This document shows positions 53,851 through 62,774 of a DNA stretch of 64,000 bases, one piece after another (within the stretch, counting starts at the first letter, position 1; each line of letters starts with the position of its first letter). The notes under the pieces are model-generated. The model was not told the DNA's origin. It made no database searches and was given only the letters and a program-made list of their open reading frames with translations. A program made the position numbers and the translations under genes. Origin of the DNA: CAJQQY01 sp964564545 (lineage in GTDB: Bacteria; Bacteroidota; Bacteroidia; Chitinophagales; Saprospiraceae); NCBI GenBank assembly GCA_964564545.1, contig CAZMBP010000109.1, forward strand, positions 1 to 64,000, read 5' to 3'.

Positions 53851-56310
53851 ATGACTAAAAAATATACTTTACTTATCATTTTGTTGGCTATGATAAGTAT
53901 TCCTTTGAGCCTTTTGGCGCAGCCTTCTCAAGGTATGGTAAAAGGAAAAATAGTGGATATAGATAGCCAAGCTCCTTTGGAATATGCTACGATTACAATT
54001 TTTTCTCAAAAAGATAGCTCAATAATTACTGGAGATATTTCAGATGAAAAAGGTGTTTTTTCCATAAAAACTACTCCAGGAATTCATTTTGCAAAAATTG
54101 AATTTATTGGTTTTCAATCTAAAATTATCAATGATATTATTATAAATCGGCAGAGTAAAGTGGCTGATTTAGGGATTATTAAATTAGGAGTGAATTCTGA
54201 GACTTTAACTGAAGTCGAGGTTCGTGCAGACAAAAGTACGGTTCAGATGGCTTTAGATAAAAGAATTTTTAATGTAGGAAAAGACCTAGCCAATGCAGGT
54301 GGAAATGCTGCTGATATATTGGATGAGGTGCCAAGTGTGGCCGTTGATGTGGAAGGAAATGTAAGCCTTCGAGGAAGTCAAGGAGTTCAGATTTTGATCG
54401 ATGGAAAACCTTCTGGTTTGGTTGGTATTGGAAATACTAATGGCTTAAGAAGTTTACCTGCGAACTTAATTGATAAAGTGGAAGTGATTACTAATCCGTC
54501 TGCAAAATTTGAAGCGGAAGGATCTGCAGGGATTATTAATATTGTTTTACGAAAGCAAAAGAAAAAAGGGTTAAATGGATCTTTTGATTTTACACTTGGT
54601 GATCCGAGTATATACGGTACTGCAATTAATCTAAATTTTAGAAGGAAGAAACTAAATTTCTTTACTAATCTAGGTATTAACTATCGACGAAATTTTGGTG
54701 GAGGTGAATCTTATCAAGAGTTTTATCGAGGAGATACAACTGAAATTACTCTTATTGATAGAGACCAAGATAGAGGTGGAATTTCAGGGAATATTAGACT
54801 TGGAGCTGATTATTTTTTGAATGATAAAAATATATTCACTACTTCTTTTTTATATCGTTTAGGGCAAGATGATAATATTTCAACTGTCGATTATCGTGAC
54901 TTTATTAATGATCAAAGTAATTTTTCTGAGAGAACTTTTAGAACAGATGAAGAGATTGAAGATGAATCAAAATTGGAATATGCATTAACCTACACTAAAA
55001 AGTTTGAAGGAAAAGGACATGAACTAGTAGCGGATGTTCGTTTTCAAGATAACACCGAAAAAGAAAGTTCTGACTTCAATGAAGTATATTATTTATCAGA
55101 TGGAGCACCATCTTCGGCAGATCAATACTTTCAAAGGTCCAATAATGAAGAAGGGGAGCGACGCTTAATCACAAGACTTGATTATGTGAAACCTTTCGGA
55201 AAAGATAAAAAACTCGAAGCAGGTTATCAAGGATCTTATCGATACATCAAAAATGATTATGTGGTAGAAGAATTAAATGTTAATGATGAGTGGGTAGTTT
55301 TTGATGGGTTAAGTAATGATTTCAAATATGATGAGGTAATTCATGCAGCTTATACTTCCTTTGGAAATAAGATTAACAAATTTTCTTTTCAATTTGGTGC
55401 AAGAGTAGAGTATTCCGATGTGGTGACTGAATTAATTCAAACGAATGAAATCAATCCAAGAGATTATCTTAATTTTTTTCCAAGTGCTTTTTTAACGTAT
55501 GATTTGTCTAATAATAATGCCATTCAAGCGAGTTACAGTCGAAGGTTGAGACGACCTAGATTTTGGTCATTGAATCCATTCTTTACCTTGAGTGATGCTC
55601 GAAATAGATTTACGGGAAATCCAGATTTAGATCCAGAGTTTACAGATTCTTATGAGATTGGGCATATTAAATATTGGGATAAAGGATCTTTGGGATCATC
55701 CATTTATTACCGACATACTACAGGAGTTATCCAACGAGTAATTACTGATGTAGATGTTGTTGATTCATTAATTATTACGCTTCGTCGTCCTGAAAATTTA
55801 GCGACTCGGGATGATGTAGGATTTGAATTTAACTTTTCTTACCGTCCTTTCAAATGGTGGAAAATTAATGGTGATATGAATTTGTTTAGGTCAATTATTG
55901 ATGGTAGTAATGTCGATGACTCGTTCACAGCTGATACTTATACGATGAGTGGACGATTAACTTCGAGAACTACTATATTGAAAAAAACAGATTTACAATT
56001 AAGAGTAAATTATCGTGCACCGAGAGAAACAACTCAAGGTACCACGAAGGCCATAACTTCACTAAACCTTGGGATGAGTCGAGATGTTTTTAAGAAAAAA
56101 GGAACTTTGACTTTGAGTATTTCAGACGTTTTTAACTCAAGAAAGAGAAGAGGAACGCTTTTTACTGATAACCTTTATCGAGAAGAAGAATTTCAATGGA
56201 GAGGTCGAACAGCTCGATTGACTTTAAATTATAGATTAAATCAAAAGAAGAGAAGAGGCGGACGTCGCGGCGGTGGCGGTGGATATGAAGGAGGAGGACA
56301 AGAATTTTAA
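53851..56310 (+). CDS. TonB-receptor-like outer membrane beta-barrel protein
   Basis: An 819-residue paralogue of the protein at 15294. Signal peptide about 1-23 (LLAQ). Carboxypeptidase-like domain at about 28-110 (VKGKIVDIDSQAPLEYATITIF, HFAKIEFIGFQS). The plug-like region (about 120-240) has DILDEVPSVAVDVEGNVSLRG, VQILIDGKPSGL, KVEVITNPSAKFEAEGSAGIINIVL. A long barrel follows (FFPSAFLTYDLSNNNAIQASYSR, LNPFFTLSDARNRFTGNPDL) to an Arg/Gly-rich tail with GGRRGGGGG. The GGG-rich tail is unusual. The ligand is unknown. It is monocistronic, with a strong terminator. Confidence 0.88.
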   Translation: MTKKYTLLIILLAMISIPLSLLAQPSQGMVKGKIVDIDSQAPLEYATITIFSQKDSSIITGDISDEKGVFSIKTTPGIHFAKIEFIGFQSKIINDIIINRQSKVADLGIIKLGVNSETLTEVEVRADKSTVQMALDKRIFNVGKDLANAGGNAADILDEVPSVAVDVEGNVSLRGSQGVQILIDGKPSGLVGIGNTNGLRSLPANLIDKVEVITNPSAKFEAEGSAGIINIVLRKQKKKGLNGSFDFTLGDPSIYGTAINLNFRRKKLNFFTNLGINYRRNFGGGESYQEFYRGDTTEITLIDRDQDRGGISGNIRLGADYFLNDKNIFTTSFLYRLGQDDNISTVDYRDFINDQSNFSERTFRTDEEIEDESKLEYALTYTKKFEGKGHELVADVRFQDNTEKESSDFNEVYYLSDGAPSSADQYFQRSNNEEGERRLITRLDYVKPFGKDKKLEAGYQGSYRYIKNDYVVEELNVNDEWVVFDGLSNDFKYDEVIHAAYTSFGNKINKFSFQFGARVEYSDVVTELIQTNEINPRDYLNFFPSAFLTYDLSNNNAIQASYSRRLRRPRFWSLNPFFTLSDARNRFTGNPDLDPEFTDSYEIGHIKYWDKGSLGSSIYYRHTTGVIQRVITDVDVVDSLIITLRRPENLATRDDVGFEFNFSYRPFKWWKINGDMNLFRSIIDGSNVDDSFTADTYTMSGRLTSRTTILKKTDLQLRVNYRAPRETTQGTTKAITSLNLGMSRDVFKKKGTLTLSISDVFNSRKRRGTLFTDNLYREEEFQWRGRTARLTLNYRLNQKKRRGGRRGGGGGYEGGGQEF

Positions 56311-56323
56311 TATTCAGATTTCT

Positions 56324-56359
56324 AAAAAAAAGCATCTCAATTTTGAGATGCTTTTTTTT
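56324..56359 (+). terminator. Rho-independent terminator
   Basis: A8 plus GCATCTCAA (56324-56340) pairs perfectly with TTGAGATGC plus T8 (56343-56359), 13 bp past the barrel gene. Confidence 0.95.
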
Positions 56360-56400
56360 GCCAAAATTCCTTTTTCTTTGTGTCCTAAAAAAAATACAAA

Positions 56401-57249
56401 TTGAATATTAAAAATACATATCAAGATTTTACTAAAAAACTTCAGACGATTTATCAGGAAGGAGAGGCAAATGCCATTGCTCGAATTGTTTTTGAAGATG
56501 CGTTTAAGTTATATGATTTTTCTAGCGAGCGAGATTTTTCTTCAGAAAATCAAAAACGGTTGGAAGAAATTCAACGTAGACTTTTAAAAAATGAACCAGT
56601 TCAATATATTTTTGGAGAGGCTGATTTTTATGGTTATAAATTTAAAGTGAACGAACATGTTTTGATCCCAAGACAAGACACCGAGGAGTTGGTTTTTTAT
56701 GTAAAAAATACCGTTAGATCTTTTGTCAAGAAAAATGCAATTACATTGTTAGATATTGGAACAGGAAGTGGATGTATTCCTATTACTTTGAAAAAGTTAT
56801 TTCCAGAAATGGAAGTTCATGCTTTGGATGTGAGTGAAGGTGCTTTAGAAATAGCTAAAATGAATGCAGAAAAACTAGCAACAGATATTGTTTTTCATCA
56901 AAAGAATATTTTAGAAAAAGAAGGATGGGAGAGCCTTCCTAATTTTGATATTATAGTGAGTAATCCACCGTATATTCCTTTTCGAGAGGCACACCATATG
57001 CCTGAAAATGTAAAGAAATTTGAACCACATTTGGCTTTGTTTATTGATGATGAGAATCCACTTGTTTTTTATGAAATGATTGCTGATTTCGCTAAGCAAA
57101 AATTAAATAATGATGGATATTTGTTTTTTGAGACGAATGAATTTAATGCTAAAGAAGTATTGTCTATGTTACGTAACAAGACATTTGCAAATGTAGTTTT
57201 GGAACAAGATATGGAAGGAAAGGATCGGATGATTCGGGCGCAATTATGA
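56401..57249 (+). CDS. prmC: Release-factor glutamine methyltransferase PrmC
   Basis: A 282-residue SAM-dependent methyltransferase that methylates the Gln of the GGQ motif of release factors RF1 and RF2. Start is TTG, because no ATG precedes residue-1-like sequence NIKNTYQDF and the family needs it. The N-terminal helical domain (about 1-85) carries PVQYIFGEADFYGYKF. The SAM site is LLDIGTGSGCIPI, near 117, and ALDVSEGALEIA. The catalytic motif is SNPPYIPF (Asn188-Pro-Pro-Tyr191). It is convergent with the next gene across the 16-bp palindrome. Confidence 0.94.
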   Translation: MNIKNTYQDFTKKLQTIYQEGEANAIARIVFEDAFKLYDFSSERDFSSENQKRLEEIQRRLLKNEPVQYIFGEADFYGYKFKVNEHVLIPRQDTEELVFYVKNTVRSFVKKNAITLLDIGTGSGCIPITLKKLFPEMEVHALDVSEGALEIAKMNAEKLATDIVFHQKNILEKEGWESLPNFDIIVSNPPYIPFREAHHMPENVKKFEPHLALFIDDENPLVFYEMIADFAKQKLNNDGYLFFETNEFNAKEVLSMLRNKTFANVVLEQDMEGKDRMIRAQL

Positions 57250-57252
57250 TAT

Positions 57253-57287
57253 TTTTGATGGGACACGGGATCCGTGTCCCATCAAAA
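57253..57287. terminator. Perfect palindrome, likely bidirectional terminator
   Basis: TTTTGATGGGACACGG (57253-57268) and its exact complement (57272-57287) around GAT lie between two convergent genes. Similar sequences with GGGACACGG/CCGTGTCCC recur in related genomes from memory, so it may belong to a repeat family. Confidence 0.7.
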
Positions 57288-57288
57288 T

Positions 57289-58503
57289 TTAATTTTTTAA
57301 TCTAAAATTTCCTTCCGACATTCGAATCAATTTTCGACTTTGCACTTGTCCATTTTTTTCTCTCAGATGTAAAATATATTCCCCGTTTTGTAATCTTAAA
57401 TTCTTAAGATTCAGTTGTATGTTTTGATCCCCTTCAATAATTCTTTGGGTCACATGATAAATCTTCTTTCCAGAAATATCAAAAATAGAAATTTGAATAT
57501 CACTCTTCACTTTAGAGTAAACCCCTAAATTTAATTCATCCGAAAAAGGATTTGGGAAAATATTTTTTAGTGAAATAAGAAACTGTTGAGTAGGTAATTG
57601 GATGATTTTGTTATTAGCACCTTGTTCTCTTCCTTTGTTTTTCTTTTTATATTTTGTTGCTCGTCTTTCCTCTCTTCGGTCAGCTCTTTTTTCTCTTCGT
57701 TCTTCTCTTCTATCAAGCCGATCCTCTCGGTTGTATCTAAATTTATAATACCAATTTTTAATTACATTATAGAGCGTTTTTGTATGTGGATACGCTAATT
57801 CACCTACTACAATCGAACCGCCTAAAAGAATACTGGTTTCCAAAAGAACTTCATAAACAATGTTTTTATCAACATTATTTGGAGTGAATGCTATTTCTTT
57901 AGTTCCATATCCAGTATAACTAACAGAGATAATGTAAGAATCCTTCTCCGTGTATTGGCTTGGAATGACTAATTTAGCAGTACCATTAATATCTGTTATC
58001 GTTCCAATTGAGGGATTATCTTTTAATAAAATACTCGCTCCAATCAGAGCCTCATTTCTATCATCAGTCACAAGAATTTTTAAAGTTTGAGAAGAATTTC
58101 GAGTGGGGATTTTATCTTTTTTGTTTTTTGATTCTATTTTTTTTGGAATAATAATCTGCTGATTTTCAATTGTCTGTGGAGAATTTGTATTGCTCTGAGC
58201 ATTAGCTAATCCAGCGGTCAAAACTCCAGATAACAATAAACTTGCAGCTTTTCCTCGATAGGAATTTATAGGAGGGGAAGTTAGATTTATTTTTCTTCCT
58301 AATTGATCTTTTCGAAACTGACCGCAGATCTTCCCTTTGTTTTTAAGGAAGATTTGAGCAATTTCATTATCAGTCATATTAGTGAAATCCATTACGATCT
58401 TTTCGCAACTATCGCAAAAATTACCTCCTTGGGCAGGAATCAATTCGTTAAACTTTTTATGACATGGTTCAGGGATATTGATTTGGATATTTTTCTTAGA
58501 CAT
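57289..58503 (-). CDS. Cell-surface protein with carboxypeptidase-like and sorting-like domains
   Basis: A 404-residue protein. The N-terminal 60 residues are cytoplasmic-like and Cys-rich (CHKKFNELI, NFCDSCEKIV with CxxC), then a basic segment and a membrane helix at about 85-103 (ASLLLSGVLTAGLANA). A carboxypeptidase-regulatory-like domain spans about 145-220 (VTDDRNEALIGASILLKDNP, DINGTAKLVIP). A run of alternating Arg/Glu (about 262-285: REDRLDRREERREKR) forms a charged helix. The C-terminus (about 315-400) is like the type IX sorting domain: FPNPFSDELNLGVYS, ISIFDISGKKIYH, LRLQNGEYILHLREKNGQ. A membrane-crossing protein with a sorting-like end is odd; the domain may be a Por-type module on an inner-membrane-anchored protein. 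Confidence 0.7.
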   Translation of the reverse strand: MSKKNIQINIPEPCHKKFNELIPAQGGNFCDSCEKIVMDFTNMTDNEIAQIFLKNKGKICGQFRKDQLGRKINLTSPPINSYRGKAASLLLSGVLTAGLANAQSNTNSPQTIENQQIIIPKKIESKNKKDKIPTRNSSQTLKILVTDDRNEALIGASILLKDNPSIGTITDINGTAKLVIPSQYTEKDSYIISVSYTGYGTKEIAFTPNNVDKNIVYEVLLETSILLGGSIVVGELAYPHTKTLYNVIKNWYYKFRYNREDRLDRREERREKRADRREERRATKYKKKNKGREQGANNKIIQLPTQQFLISLKNIFPNPFSDELNLGVYSKVKSDIQISIFDISGKKIYHVTQRIIEGDQNIQLNLKNLRLQNGEYILHLREKNGQVQSRKLIRMSEGNFRLKN

Positions 58504-58620
58504 AGCATTATAAATTTAATGAAGAATTGTTTGCTATGTTTATCGACGAGAAGGAATACAAAAAGGTGAGTAAAACGAAGAGAGTTTTTTGATTAATAAT
58601 ACTTAACAGTTTATCATTAA

Positions 58621-59016
58621 CTATGATGATAATGCTAATTTTTTCATGGCATTATCCATAATCGAATCTAAATCTTGAGTTGCTTGACTATATAATGCTT
58701 CTTCTAAAACAGTTCGTAATTGGTTTTCGGTAAAGTCCATATATTTATCATTAGTTAAAAGGTGGAAAGTAGTTTCAGCAGAAAGATAAGTCAAACTAGT
58801 TCGCATCAAAAGCAAGAGACTAATGTTGCGACTATAAGCTTCCAAGAAATCTAATATTCTATCATCATTGGGGAAATCATTAAGAGAAGGAAGGTAACCT
58901 TCTTGAATCATAGTTTCATGTTGTGATTTACCGATTCTAGTTTTGATCATCTCCTTAATTTGAAAATCCATAAATTGGATTTTAGAATCAATGATCCCAT
59001 ATACATGTTCTACCAT
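58621..59016 (-). CDS. Small helical protein of unknown function
   Basis: A soluble 131-residue protein, strongly helical in prediction, without signal or known motif (QFMDFQIKEMIKTRIG, LLLLMRTSLTYLSAETTFHLL, ENQLRTVLEEALYSQATQDL). It lies alone. The ATG at 59014-59016 is the first available. No homologue family comes to mind; function is unknown. Confidence 0.6.
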   Translation of the reverse strand: MVEHVYGIIDSKIQFMDFQIKEMIKTRIGKSQHETMIQEGYLPSLNDFPNDDRILDFLEAYSRNISLLLLMRTSLTYLSAETTFHLLTNDKYMDFTENQLRTVLEEALYSQATQDLDSIMDNAMKKLALSS

Positions 59017-59499
59017 GATAGTTAGTTTTTAACGAATATTAATAGAGGTAATTTGTCATCAATAAATTAGGGAATCTTATTTTTTGTTAAGGAGATGTGT
59101 GTTATAATTATAGATCTAATTCCAAATTGTGTGCTACCTTTTGGTTTTTTGACTTATCAAAATACCTATTCTGTTTCCTATTTTTTACCAATAAGCAAAA
59201 AATTATAATATGTTGTGGTTTTAGGTGGCTGGTTCTAAAAGTGTAAAGCTCTGATAATCAGTTGATTAGAGTGTTTTTTTTCAGGCTGTAGATTTTCTTT
59301 TTGAAAAGTATAAGAATTAAATAACTAAACTTGAATGAAAATGTGACAATAAACTGGTTGCAATAATCTAATTTTTTAAGGCGGTTATATGCTTTTGTAG
59401 TAGTTTTTTTTCCAAAAAAGAAATGTACTTTTATGCTTTCTAAAAAAGAATCAACTTGCCAATCTTATTTTTAATAACGCTATTATAATATATTAACCA
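59017..59499. other. Intergenic region upstream of the trehalose gene
   Basis: About 480 bp without a convincing gene. A weak 37-codon ORF on the plus strand near 59094 is probably chance. The region presumably holds the otsAB promoter; GGTTATATGCTTTTGTAG near 59385 contains a partial TAnnTTTG box. Confidence 0.4.
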
Positions 59500-61677
59500 A
59501 TGGCAAAAACAATCATTGTATCAAATCGACTCCCTGTACGTGTTGAAAGTAGAGAAGGAGGAGCATTAAATTTCGTTCCAAGTGAAGGGGGATTAGCAAC
59601 TGGACTTGGTTCAGTTTACAAAAAAGGAGAAAATATTTGGGTAGGATGGACAGGATATTATCCAAAATCATTGGAGGAAGAACAAATAATTGGAGATTAT
59701 TTAAAAAAGGAAAACATGCGTTCTGTTTCCTTGACAATGAAGGATGTTAAGTTGTTTTACGAGGGGTTTTCGAATAAAGTTCTTTGGCCAAATTTTCATT
59801 ATTTCCCACAGTATGTTGAATACAAAAACGAATATTGGGAAGCCTATAAAAAGGTAAATGAAAAATTTTGCAATGAATTAGTAAAATATATTTCAGAGGA
59901 TGATACTATTTGGGTTCATGATTATCAATTATTACTATTACCTGAGATGATTCGTGAGCGATTTCCAAAAATTAGTATTGGTTTTTTTAACCATATTCCA
60001 TTTCCTTCCTACGAAATGTTCCGATTATTACCATGGCGAAAAGAATTGTTAAATGGATTGCTTGGGGCGGACTTAGTAGGTTTTCATACTTATGATGATA
60101 TGCGGCATTTTCTGAGTTCAGTTAGTCGATTGGCTGCACGAAGTGTTAAGGAACAACATGTTGAGAATGGAGAAAGGATAGTGTTAGTTGATTCTTTTCC
60201 AATGGGAATTGATTATGATAAATACGCGAAATCTGCTGCTTCACCAGATACGATTGCACAAGAAGTTTTATTTCGAACATCGTTGCAAGGTAAGCGAGTA
60301 ATTTTGAGTATTGATCGGTTAGATTATTCAAAAGGTATTCCTCAAAGATTGATTGCGTTTGAATCTTTTTTGAAAAAACATCCAGAGTATTTGAATAAAG
60401 TATCATTGGTGATGCTGGTGGTTCCATCTAGAGATAATGTGGAACAATATATTCAAATGAAAAATGAGATAGATCTGCTTGTTGGTCGAATCAATGGCCA
60501 ATATGGAATGATGGATTGGACTCCGATTCATTATTTTTATCGATCATTGCCATTGACTAAATTATCAGCACTTTATCGAATTGCAGAGGTGGCTTGGGTA
60601 ACTCCGATGCGGGATGGGATGAATTTGGTTTGCAAAGAATTTATTGCTTCAAAATTAGATAAAAAAGGAGTTTTGATCTTGAGTGAAATGGCAGGTTCTG
60701 CAAAGGAGTTGTCTGATTCAATTTTGATAAACCCTAACAATTTAAATAAGCAAGTAGAAGCACTTCATTTAGCTTTAACGATGCCTGTCGAGGAACAAAT
60801 TCGTAGAAATGAGATTATGCAAAAATCACTTCAGCGGTATAATATTTCTCATTGGGTAGAGGTATTTATGAATAATTTGCAGAAAATAAAAAAATCTCAA
60901 AAAGCTTTAGAAATTCGCCAATTTGGTGAAAATGATCTAAATGTTCTAATAAAAGAGTACAATGATTCCCACAAACGGTTAATTTTTCTCGATTATGATG
61001 GGACTTTAGTCCACTTTTTTCCTAGTCCTGATGATGCAAAACCTGATGATGAGTTGATAGGAATATTAAAAAATCTTACTGAGGATTCTCGTAATCACGT
61101 TGTTATAATTTCAGGTCGAGGTCGGGATCCTTTGGAAAAATGGTTGACGGGTTTACGAGTTTCTATTATTTGTGAACATGGATTATGGTTAAAATCAATA
61201 GATGGAGATTGGAAGAAATTAAAAGATGTAGATGATGATTGGAAAGAAGAAATTCATCCAGTTTTAGATAGTTACGTGAGTCGAACCCCAGGGTCATTTA
61301 TCGAAATAAAAGACTATTCATTGGTTTGGCATTTTAGAAAAGTAGAACTTGGATTAGGAGAGCTCCGAAGTAGAGAATTGACTAGTCATTTGAAATACAT
61401 GGCAAGAGATCGACACCTTCAAGTTTTGGAAGGTGATATGGTGGTAGAGATCAAAAACTTTGAAGTAAATAAAGGTGCTGCTGCCAAAAGGTGGATGAAG
61501 AAAAATACAGCTGATTTTCATTTTGCAATTGGAGATGATTGGACAGATGAAGATACTTTTGGAGCGATGCCAGATACTGCTTTTACTATAAAAGTAGGCG
61601 TTCAAAATTCGAAAGCAAGATTTAATGTAGAGTCAGTTGATGATGTAAGAGCATTGTTATCAAAATTGGCTCAATAA
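59500..61677 (+). CDS. otsAB: Trehalose-6-phosphate synthase/phosphatase fusion
   Basis: A 725-residue bifunctional enzyme that makes trehalose from UDP-glucose and glucose-6-phosphate through trehalose-6-phosphate. Residues 1-465: glycosyltransferase-20 with SNRLPV, VHDYQLLLLPEM, NHIPFPSYEMFRLLPWR, IDRLDYSKGIPQR and VTPMRDGMNLVCKEF. Residues 490-725: HAD phosphatase with LDYDGTLV (Asp498 and Asp500 catalytic), ISGRGRDPLEKWL and GDDWTDEDTF. The two are separate genes in enterobacteria but fused in many Bacteroidota. It provides osmotic or desiccation protection. Followed by the EamA gene in the same direction. Confidence 0.96.
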   Translation: MAKTIIVSNRLPVRVESREGGALNFVPSEGGLATGLGSVYKKGENIWVGWTGYYPKSLEEEQIIGDYLKKENMRSVSLTMKDVKLFYEGFSNKVLWPNFHYFPQYVEYKNEYWEAYKKVNEKFCNELVKYISEDDTIWVHDYQLLLLPEMIRERFPKISIGFFNHIPFPSYEMFRLLPWRKELLNGLLGADLVGFHTYDDMRHFLSSVSRLAARSVKEQHVENGERIVLVDSFPMGIDYDKYAKSAASPDTIAQEVLFRTSLQGKRVILSIDRLDYSKGIPQRLIAFESFLKKHPEYLNKVSLVMLVVPSRDNVEQYIQMKNEIDLLVGRINGQYGMMDWTPIHYFYRSLPLTKLSALYRIAEVAWVTPMRDGMNLVCKEFIASKLDKKGVLILSEMAGSAKELSDSILINPNNLNKQVEALHLALTMPVEEQIRRNEIMQKSLQRYNISHWVEVFMNNLQKIKKSQKALEIRQFGENDLNVLIKEYNDSHKRLIFLDYDGTLVHFFPSPDDAKPDDELIGILKNLTEDSRNHVVIISGRGRDPLEKWLTGLRVSIICEHGLWLKSIDGDWKKLKDVDDDWKEEIHPVLDSYVSRTPGSFIEIKDYSLVWHFRKVELGLGELRSRELTSHLKYMARDRHLQVLEGDMVVEIKNFEVNKGAAAKRWMKKNTADFHFAIGDDWTDEDTFGAMPDTAFTIKVGVQNSKARFNVESVDDVRALLSKLAQ

Positions 61678-61759
61678 AACATATTTTAAAAAATAGCTAT
61701 ATTGCAGCAGCAAAACTCTTTATCAAAGTAATAGGTATAAACCTTAATTAAAACATTAT

Positions 61760-62686
61760 ATGATAGAATCTCCTTCTCGGAGAGCATATATTATTGCAGC
61801 TTTGACTGTACTGTCAGGGGCAATTTTTTTCTCAACGAAAGCCATTTTTGTAAAACTTGCGTATCAATATAACATTGACTCGGTCTCCTTATTGACCCTC
61901 CGAATGGCATTTTCATTTCCATTATTTTTAGCAATTGGTTTTTGGTCTTTTCGAAAACAAACTAATCAAACCTATCAACTAAGTAGGAAAGATTGGTGGT
62001 GGACTATAGTTATGGGATTGTGTGGATACTATGTGGCCAGTTTATTTGATTTTTTGGGATTGCAATATATCTCAGCTAGCTTCGAGCGGATTATTTTATA
62101 TTTATATCCTACTTTGGTTTTACTAATTTCTGTTTTCTTTTTCCATTCCAAAATAAAAAGACTACATGTAATTGCATTGTTATTGACCTATGTAGGAGTT
62201 GGTATTGCTTTCTATGAAAATCTTCAAACGATGGAAAGTCATAATATTACCAAGGGAACAATTTTAGTTTTTTGTGCTGCATTAACCTATGCATTGTATA
62301 TCGTTGGAAGTGGTCAGTTGCTTCCTAAGGTTGGAACCTTTCGATATAATTCCATTTCCATGTCGGCAGCATGCCTTGGTGTTTTTATTCATAATATAGG
62401 ATTGAATGGATTTAATTTATTTGAGTTTGCTATGCCTATTTATTGGCTAAGCCTAGCTATGGCATTGATTGCAACGGTAATTCCTTCATTTTTAATGGCT
62501 GAAGGAATCCGAGTAATTGGTTCTTCCAATGCAGCAATAATAGGTAGTATTGGTCCTATTTCAACCATCGGGATGGCTTATCTTTTTTTAGGAGAAAGAT
62601 TGGGTTGGTTACAATGGGTGGGAACATTTTTTGTAATTGCAGGGATCCTTTTGATTACATTGCAAAAGAGGGGAGAACGAGCTTAG
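61760..62686 (+). CDS. EamA/DMT-family transporter
   Basis: A 308-residue inner-membrane transporter with ten predicted helices in two EamA repeats. The first half includes GAIFFSTKAIFVKLAYQYNIDSVSLLTLRM; the second ends IGSIGPISTIGMAYLFLGERLGWLQWVGTFFVIAGI, the conserved family end. The family exports metabolites or drugs. The gap of 82 bp after otsAB and the same direction allow co-transcription. Substrate unknown. Confidence 0.9.
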   Translation: MIESPSRRAYIIAALTVLSGAIFFSTKAIFVKLAYQYNIDSVSLLTLRMAFSFPLFLAIGFWSFRKQTNQTYQLSRKDWWWTIVMGLCGYYVASLFDFLGLQYISASFERIILYLYPTLVLLISVFFFHSKIKRLHVIALLLTYVGVGIAFYENLQTMESHNITKGTILVFCAALTYALYIVGSGQLLPKVGTFRYNSISMSAACLGVFIHNIGLNGFNLFEFAMPIYWLSLAMALIATVIPSFLMAEGIRVIGSSNAAIIGSIGPISTIGMAYLFLGERLGWLQWVGTFFVIAGILLITLQKRGERA

Positions 62687-62774
62687 GTTATATTTAAATT
62701 CAATTTTTTCAATTCATTAAATTTTTCCGAAAAGAATTATTTTTGTTTTTCTGAAAACGAATTAGCCAACATTA

